This document shows, piece after piece, positions 41,672-45,948 of a stretch of 45,948 bases of DNA. The stretch's first letter is position 1; the number at the start of each line of letters is the position of its first letter. The DNA comes from Synergistaceae bacterium (lineage in GTDB: Bacteria; Synergistota; Synergistia; Synergistales; Aminobacteriaceae): assembly GCA_017454625.1 (NCBI GenBank), contig JAFTCP010000142.1, positions 1 through 45,948 of the forward strand. Reading direction: 5' to 3'. The notes beneath the pieces were generated by a model. It was not told the DNA's origin and made no database searches. It worked only from the letters and a program-made list of their open reading frames with translations. The translations under genes and the position numbers were made by a program.

Positions 41672-43714
41672 TTAGATATGAGGCAGTAAAACTCCGACGC
41701 TTAAGGCTACTTTGTATATTATGTCAATCGTATCCTTGAGCAGGTCCAACGAATATTGATTTACATATTTCACCGGCACAACGATTACGTCGCCAGGCTC
41801 AATTTTGTACGACTGATTTTTAACAGCTTTCCATTGCTTATCGGAGAACATTCCCGTGCTGCGAGTTAATCTGATGGCTGTTCCGTCCATCTTCAACAAA
41901 TACAGCATGCGTTTGTGAGCGCTCCTCACAGCTCCGCCGGCATCGTTAATGTAATCGTTAATCGCCATCTTGTCGTTGTAAACGTGAGATGAAGGAATGT
42001 AAACAGCTCCCATTACGTTAACTGAGTCGGGAACTTCGGGAATTATTAACTTGTCGCCGTCCTGCAACTTGAGATCATATTTTGAGTCAGCAAATTTCAT
42101 GTTATTGTCAATCTTAACTATCATTCGGCCCATGATTTCGATATTGCGTAAGCGGTTTATTAATTCGCGCCGTCTTTGAACTTCTTGATTTTGTCCTGCT
42201 GTAGCATTATTAGTGTTTGTATTGTTGCCTGTTATTGTATTCTGGAAAGTTTCGAGCATATCACGTTCCATTTGGTCAGCCATTTGCTGTAACGATTTCT
42301 TCTGCTCCTCAGCCGTCGATATTCGAGTAAATACAGCACCTCTAGCAAAAGCATTTTTCGTGAAACCTCCGGCCAATTTTATGAGGTCAGAAATTCTCTC
42401 ACCCTTCAGAATTGCATAACGTCCGGGATTGGCAACTTCACCTTCAATCGTAACCATTTGCTGGCCGCCCCATTCGGGAATAACTAAGATGTCTATGTTG
42501 TCGTTAGGTTCAAGCATCATGTCATTATCGGGATCACCTTGAAGAGCTAAGCTCAAACTTATCTTGAAACGTTCTCTTACGGGGCCTTCAGGTGTCGGCG
42601 TTATTCTCGTAACATAGGCTTTATCCGAAGCTCCCTCTTTCAAGCCTCCTGAAAGCGATATTAACTCAGATATTTTTGTCCGGCCTGGCTTAATCGCGTA
42701 TCTTCCCGAATGAGCAATCTCGCCGTTTATCGTTACTGACGTAGTTATGTTGAATATTGGGAACAATCTTAATACGTCGCCGTCTGCTAAAAAAGTCTCC
42801 TCAATTTCCGCTAAACTTCCCTCGAAAGCATTTCTGTAGGTATGATTGTTTATCCTGTAAAATTGAATGCGGCCTGTGAAAGTCTGAGGAGTTAAGGCTT
42901 CAACCGCCTGCAATAAATCTCTCACGCGTACAGCTCCGTTCAGCTCATAAACTGCCGGAACGTTGACTTCTCCGACAATGCTCACGAGCGGACCAACCGG
43001 AGGAACAAATATCATGTCGCCGGCTTCAAGCCTTATGTCGTAAGTTTTATCGCCTCGTAACAGCATCACATACATATCAAAAACTATGGGAGCACGTTTT
43101 TTGCGTCTTATCTCAATTCTCCGCAATGAACCTTTTTCGGTCGGACCTCCTGCGGCCATGAGAGCATCAAGTAAATTTGACAGTGAAGAAATCAAGTAAG
43201 AGCCGGGCCTCTTTACGTTCCCTGTAACATAAACCGTCATTGAACGCAAACTTCCCATTGAGACTTCAAGCTGAAAATTATTGTAATATTGGCCGTAATG
43301 AGCGTATAAAATTTTTCTGGCTTCATCGAGAGTATGACCGGCTAAGGGGATTGCGCCTATATGGGGGATTATGGCTTTACCGTCGCGATTTACACGAACG
43401 CTGAAAATTCCTTCCTCAGGAATTCCCCATAACGTAATAGCTATTTCATCGCCCGGCCCAATAAGATAACCAGAAGTTATTGGTGCATAATCCGCCGAGC
43501 CGACAGAACCTCTTGTGTTTTGCTCGAAGAAGTCCATGCCAAATCTCGGTAGCATTTTCACAGCTTCTTCAATCGGAGTAATGCTAGTTTGCGAAGGCTT
43601 TAATGCTTCCTCGAAATAATTGCTAAGTTTTTGACGGTCTTCTTGTTCTGTATTAGTACTAGCTGCCTGTGCAGGATTTATTAAGTTGATAAAGGGGACT
43701 GCAATAAATAACAA
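41672..43714 (-). CDS. Wza-like polysaccharide export protein with SLBB domains
   Basis: 680 residues from TTG 43714 as an uninterrupted frame. It contains a poly_export domain (YLIGPGDEIAITLWGIPEEG) and at least four SLBB/Gly-rich beta-grasp repeats, recognisable as VTGNVKRPGSY, IVGEVNVPAVYEL, INGEIAHSGRYAI and IEGEVANPGRYAI. It forms the periplasm-to-outer-membrane channel for the polymer. The TTG start gives a signal peptide without its basic part; the open frame continues upstream through RLHFKFYHILLFLLFIAVPF to a poly-G tract, so the natural start is probably an upstream ATG (43788 or 43814) connected by slippage. Confidence 0.9.
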   Translation of the reverse strand: MLFIAVPFINLINPAQAASTNTEQEDRQKLSNYFEEALKPSQTSITPIEEAVKMLPRFGMDFFEQNTRGSVGSADYAPITSGYLIGPGDEIAITLWGIPEEGIFSVRVNRDGKAIIPHIGAIPLAGHTLDEARKILYAHYGQYYNNFQLEVSMGSLRSMTVYVTGNVKRPGSYLISSLSNLLDALMAAGGPTEKGSLRRIEIRRKKRAPIVFDMYVMLLRGDKTYDIRLEAGDMIFVPPVGPLVSIVGEVNVPAVYELNGAVRVRDLLQAVEALTPQTFTGRIQFYRINNHTYRNAFEGSLAEIEETFLADGDVLRLFPIFNITTSVTINGEIAHSGRYAIKPGRTKISELISLSGGLKEGASDKAYVTRITPTPEGPVRERFKISLSLALQGDPDNDMMLEPNDNIDILVIPEWGGQQMVTIEGEVANPGRYAILKGERISDLIKLAGGFTKNAFARGAVFTRISTAEEQKKSLQQMADQMERDMLETFQNTITGNNTNTNNATAGQNQEVQRRRELINRLRNIEIMGRMIVKIDNNMKFADSKYDLKLQDGDKLIIPEVPDSVNVMGAVYIPSSHVYNDKMAINDYINDAGGAVRSAHKRMLYLLKMDGTAIRLTRSTGMFSDKQWKAVKNQSYKIEPGDVIVVPVKYVNQYSLDLLKDTIDIIYKVALSVGVLLPHI

Positions 43715-44039
43715 AAATAGGAGTATATGATAAAATTTGAAGTGTAAGCGATTTTCGTTTATCGGAGGATTTGTGCCCCCCCCCCCATAAGTGTTTTAAC
43801 GTATTTGCCAGCATTTAACACGATACACCCCTCATTGTTTCAGTGAATTTTTATTCAGTTTACAACTCTATAATATTTTTTGTCAAACAGGATAAATAGC
43901 TTTCAATATATATTTTCGTCGGATTTTCCTGTAACTTTATGCTTGGGCAAGAATTTTTCTCGCGAGGCTTCATAACTTGCTTCAAGAATGGTGGTAATGT
44001 CAATCGGATTTTTTATCCTTACGGGTCTGATAATAACTT
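43715..44039 (-). other. leader of wza-like gene with poly-G tract
   Basis: Gene-free stretch. On the minus strand it holds a G11 tract (43776-43786) directly after an ATG at 43786-43788, another ATG at 43812-43814, an ATTCACTGAAA box at 43838-43848, and a candidate promoter. Eleven G residues leave both ATGs out of frame with the exporter: 9 or 12 G would join the first, 10 or 13 the second. The part nearest 44039 shows nothing else recognisable. Confidence 0.7.
43857..43886 (-). promoter_or_regulatory. candidate sigma70-like promoter of wza-like gene
   Basis: TTGACA (minus strand, 43881-43886), 18 bases, TAAACT (43857-43862). It would start transcription about 60 bases upstream of the G tract. 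Confidence 0.45.
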
Positions 44040-44948
44040 TTACAACATTTCCTCAGGGTTCCCCGCGATGCGTTTAAGTGATACGGCATTGCTAACAGCT
44101 TTCACAATGTCCATGTCAATATTTTCGTCGAACTTTCTTGCGAATATATAACCTTTCACGCTCAATAATTCTTCCTTCTCGTTGATTGTGAATGTGTAGG
44201 GCTGTCCTCTATCCCAATCGATATAACGCAAGCAGGCGGCACCTTCGGTGTAAGGTTGAGGCTGATAAATTCTGTCGCGAAAGTCAGAATTATATAATAT
44301 CGTATGCGGCAAAAATTCTGTGGGAGTTGATGCCCGATAAAAATATTTCCTGAATGTCGGCTCTTCCTGGATAATAAATTTTACGGCTTCATGAGTTACG
44401 GAATACCAATCAGCCCCTTTTTTAACGACATCATACTTGACATCAACAGCAAGCCCAAAAACTTTCTGGATTATTATTAACAACTTGTGTATTCTTGCAA
44501 ACATTAGCCCAACTGATGGAGATTTTGAACGTGCTTTAGCCCTGAAGTAATGCCTGTATCTGTATAAATCCTCGTTAAAATTTTTGCTGAAGCCGACGAA
44601 CTCAAAGCCTCGATTATTCTCGAAGAACTTTATGAACTCGTCAGGGGTAACAAGCATTAAGTCCGCTCCTGATATTACGTGATAATAATCATGATATGAT
44701 TTTGACGCGGCAGTCATGAGAGCGATGATTGATTTTACGTTGGAATATTCTCCCCAAGCTACATTCATTCTCTCAATGAAATTTATTGACGCATTTTTTA
44801 CGGAAGCTAACAGCATCTCTTTGGGTAAAGTTTTAGTCTTTGCATCAACGTGAATATAAATATCAAAGTCCTTGTGAGACAACTGGGACAATAAAACTTT
44901 GAGAACGTTAAAATTATTGTGAGCATTGATTAAAAAAGCGTGTTTCAT
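44040..44948 (-). CDS. GT14-family (core-2/I-branching-like) glycosyltransferase
   Basis: 302 residues. HAFLINAHNNFNVLKVLLSQL, IYIHVDAKT and YHVISGADLMLVTPDEF follow the order of bacterial GT14 enzymes (beta-1,6-GlcNAc or xylosyl transfer). These use no metal DxD. GAGGT lies 12 bases before the ATG. The adjacent GT2 gene ends 10 bases upstream. Confidence 0.88.
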   Translation of the reverse strand: MKHAFLINAHNNFNVLKVLLSQLSHKDFDIYIHVDAKTKTLPKEMLLASVKNASINFIERMNVAWGEYSNVKSIIALMTAASKSYHDYYHVISGADLMLVTPDEFIKFFENNRGFEFVGFSKNFNEDLYRYRHYFRAKARSKSPSVGLMFARIHKLLIIIQKVFGLAVDVKYDVVKKGADWYSVTHEAVKFIIQEEPTFRKYFYRASTPTEFLPHTILYNSDFRDRIYQPQPYTEGAACLRYIDWDRGQPYTFTINEKEELLSVKGYIFARKFDENIDMDIVKAVSNAVSLKRIAGNPEEML

Positions 44949-44957
44949 AATAATAAA

Positions 44958-45932
44958 TTACCTCAAATGAAATTTACGAAGGACATTGCCTATTCTTTTG
45001 CGTATGTAATATAACCATAAGCATACAACGTGAGATTTTCGCCAGAGCTTCATGAAGTTAGTATTATGATGTTCAGGAGCGGCGCAGGCTTGGTCGAGCA
45101 ATTCAACATATCCGTGTTCGTTCAGGTACGACAAGACAGAAGAAGGAGTATCTCCGGCGGTCAGCACGGTCATTATTGCGAAATCTAAGATATACGGACA
45201 TTTGTAAAATCTCAGAGCCTGACTTATAGCCTGAAAGTAAGAAGCCTCACAATGTTCACGTGCAAAATTTTCGACGGATAACATAGCTTCAATAGCGTCA
45301 AAGTGTTTGTAAGTAGCTTTAAGCATGATTGAATTAGGATTAATGCGATAATAATATTTTGCTCCTGATACGTAACGCGGCTCCTTTGAACTAACAATCA
45401 TGTATTCATACGTAAATTCCTGATCTGCTCCGGTAATACGTCCCTGAGTGAAGGATATATTATTCTCATCAAGAATAGCTTTAGAGAATAATGAGCGACA
45501 ACATGACATAGGATATTGTTTGCGCAGTAAATCTGGCAGTGAATTTGTCGGCATAGGAGGATATGCAAGCTCGCGTCCGTCTGGTAAATAACGAACGAAG
45601 GAGCAGACTGGGATAACATCGTCATTAAGACAGGAACACATTTCGAGGAGAAAATTTTTGTCCCACCAGTCGTCAGCATCCAGGAAGGCGATGTATTCAC
45701 CCTGCGCAATTTTCAGTCCGGCATTCCGAGCAGCGGCTTCACCTTGATTTTCCTGATGAATGATTTTGACGCGGGCATCATTGTAACTTTTGCAGACGGC
45801 CAGAGAATTATCTTTTGAGCCGTCATCGATGAGGATTAACTCGAAATCTTGATAAGTCTGTGATAATACGCTGTCAATACATTGAGATAAATATTTTTCG
45901 GCGTTGTACACAGGAATTATTACACTAATCAT
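44958..45932 (-). CDS. GT2-family glycosyltransferase
   Basis: 324 residues from ATG 45932, which has GGAGGAAG five bases upstream; an ATG at 45947 overlaps that site and is less likely. SVIIPVYNAEKYLSQCIDSVL, LILIDDGSKDNS and YIAFLDADDWWDK form the classic GT-A donor site with the DxD-like DADD. First polysaccharide gene in the window; the operon may continue beyond the right edge. Confidence 0.9.
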   Translation of the reverse strand: MISVIIPVYNAEKYLSQCIDSVLSQTYQDFELILIDDGSKDNSLAVCKSYNDARVKIIHQENQGEAAARNAGLKIAQGEYIAFLDADDWWDKNFLLEMCSCLNDDVIPVCSFVRYLPDGRELAYPPMPTNSLPDLLRKQYPMSCCRSLFSKAILDENNISFTQGRITGADQEFTYEYMIVSSKEPRYVSGAKYYYRINPNSIMLKATYKHFDAIEAMLSVENFAREHCEASYFQAISQALRFYKCPYILDFAIMTVLTAGDTPSSVLSYLNEHGYVELLDQACAAPEHHNTNFMKLWRKSHVVCLWLYYIRKRIGNVLRKFHLR

Positions 45933-45948
45933 TGATACTTCCTCCATA

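Overview
The window is about 46 kb of AT-rich DNA. A Wza-like outer-membrane polysaccharide exporter with SLBB repeats and several Sec-exported small proteins point to a diderm (Gram-negative-type) bacterium. Frequent TTG starts and strong Shine-Dalgarno sites resemble anaerobic gut lineages such as Synergistota, but I cannot place the organism with confidence. No rRNA, tRNA, transposase or integrase was seen.

Layout. (1) 1-2109: a small one-helix membrane protein, a 377-aa protein of unknown function and a SAM-methyltransferase-like protein. (2) 2152-3264: a cation diffusion facilitator transporter. (3) 3464-26363: a large CRISPR type III-B region. Leftward from 13766 runs a tightly coupled five-gene operon: CARF-HD protein, a 1562-aa single-chain RNA polymerase (beta and beta-prime parts fused), an unknown 316-aa protein, a sigma54-activator-like AAA+ ATPase without a DNA-binding domain, and a Ppx/GppA phosphatase. 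Rightward from 14476 runs cmr1-cas10-cmr3-cmr4-cmr5-cmr6, then a cas6-like gene and a second CARF protein whose C-terminus resembles a RelE-type toxin. Five short degenerate CRISPR arrays plus one solo repeat, all of one repeat family, lie between the modules. No cas1/cas2 is present. Five small secreted His/Arg/Met-rich proteins sit among the arrays. (4) 26457-28344: a ClpP-like protease with a VirD4/TraG-like ATPase. (5) 28433-45932: a leftward 16-gene polysaccharide locus with ten glycosyltransferases, EpsG polymerase, Wza/Wzz export, UDP-HexNAc dehydrogenase and epimerase (TviB/TviC type), FemAB-like and deacetylase genes.

How the parts may work together (inference). Cas10 keeps the GGDD cyclase motif but lacks the N-terminal HD nuclease, so interference should rely on Cmr4 RNA cleavage and cyclic oligoadenylate signalling to the two CARF proteins. 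One CARF gene is the first gene of the RNA polymerase operon, with ATGA stop/start overlaps at CARF-RNAP and X-AAA+. This suggests that a dedicated, apparently sigma-contact-deficient transcription machine is part of the immune response; it is the most striking content of the window. A recurrent promoter-like element (TTTCAC, about 16 bases, TATAAT-like) precedes the cmr operon, the small secreted proteins and the clpP-virD4 pair, and the same box occurs in front of the RNAP operon.

In the polysaccharide locus, an 11-base poly-G tract at the wza start and an A8 tract in a glycosyltransferase both put the reading frame out by one base, so phase variation (or sequencing error) should be considered.
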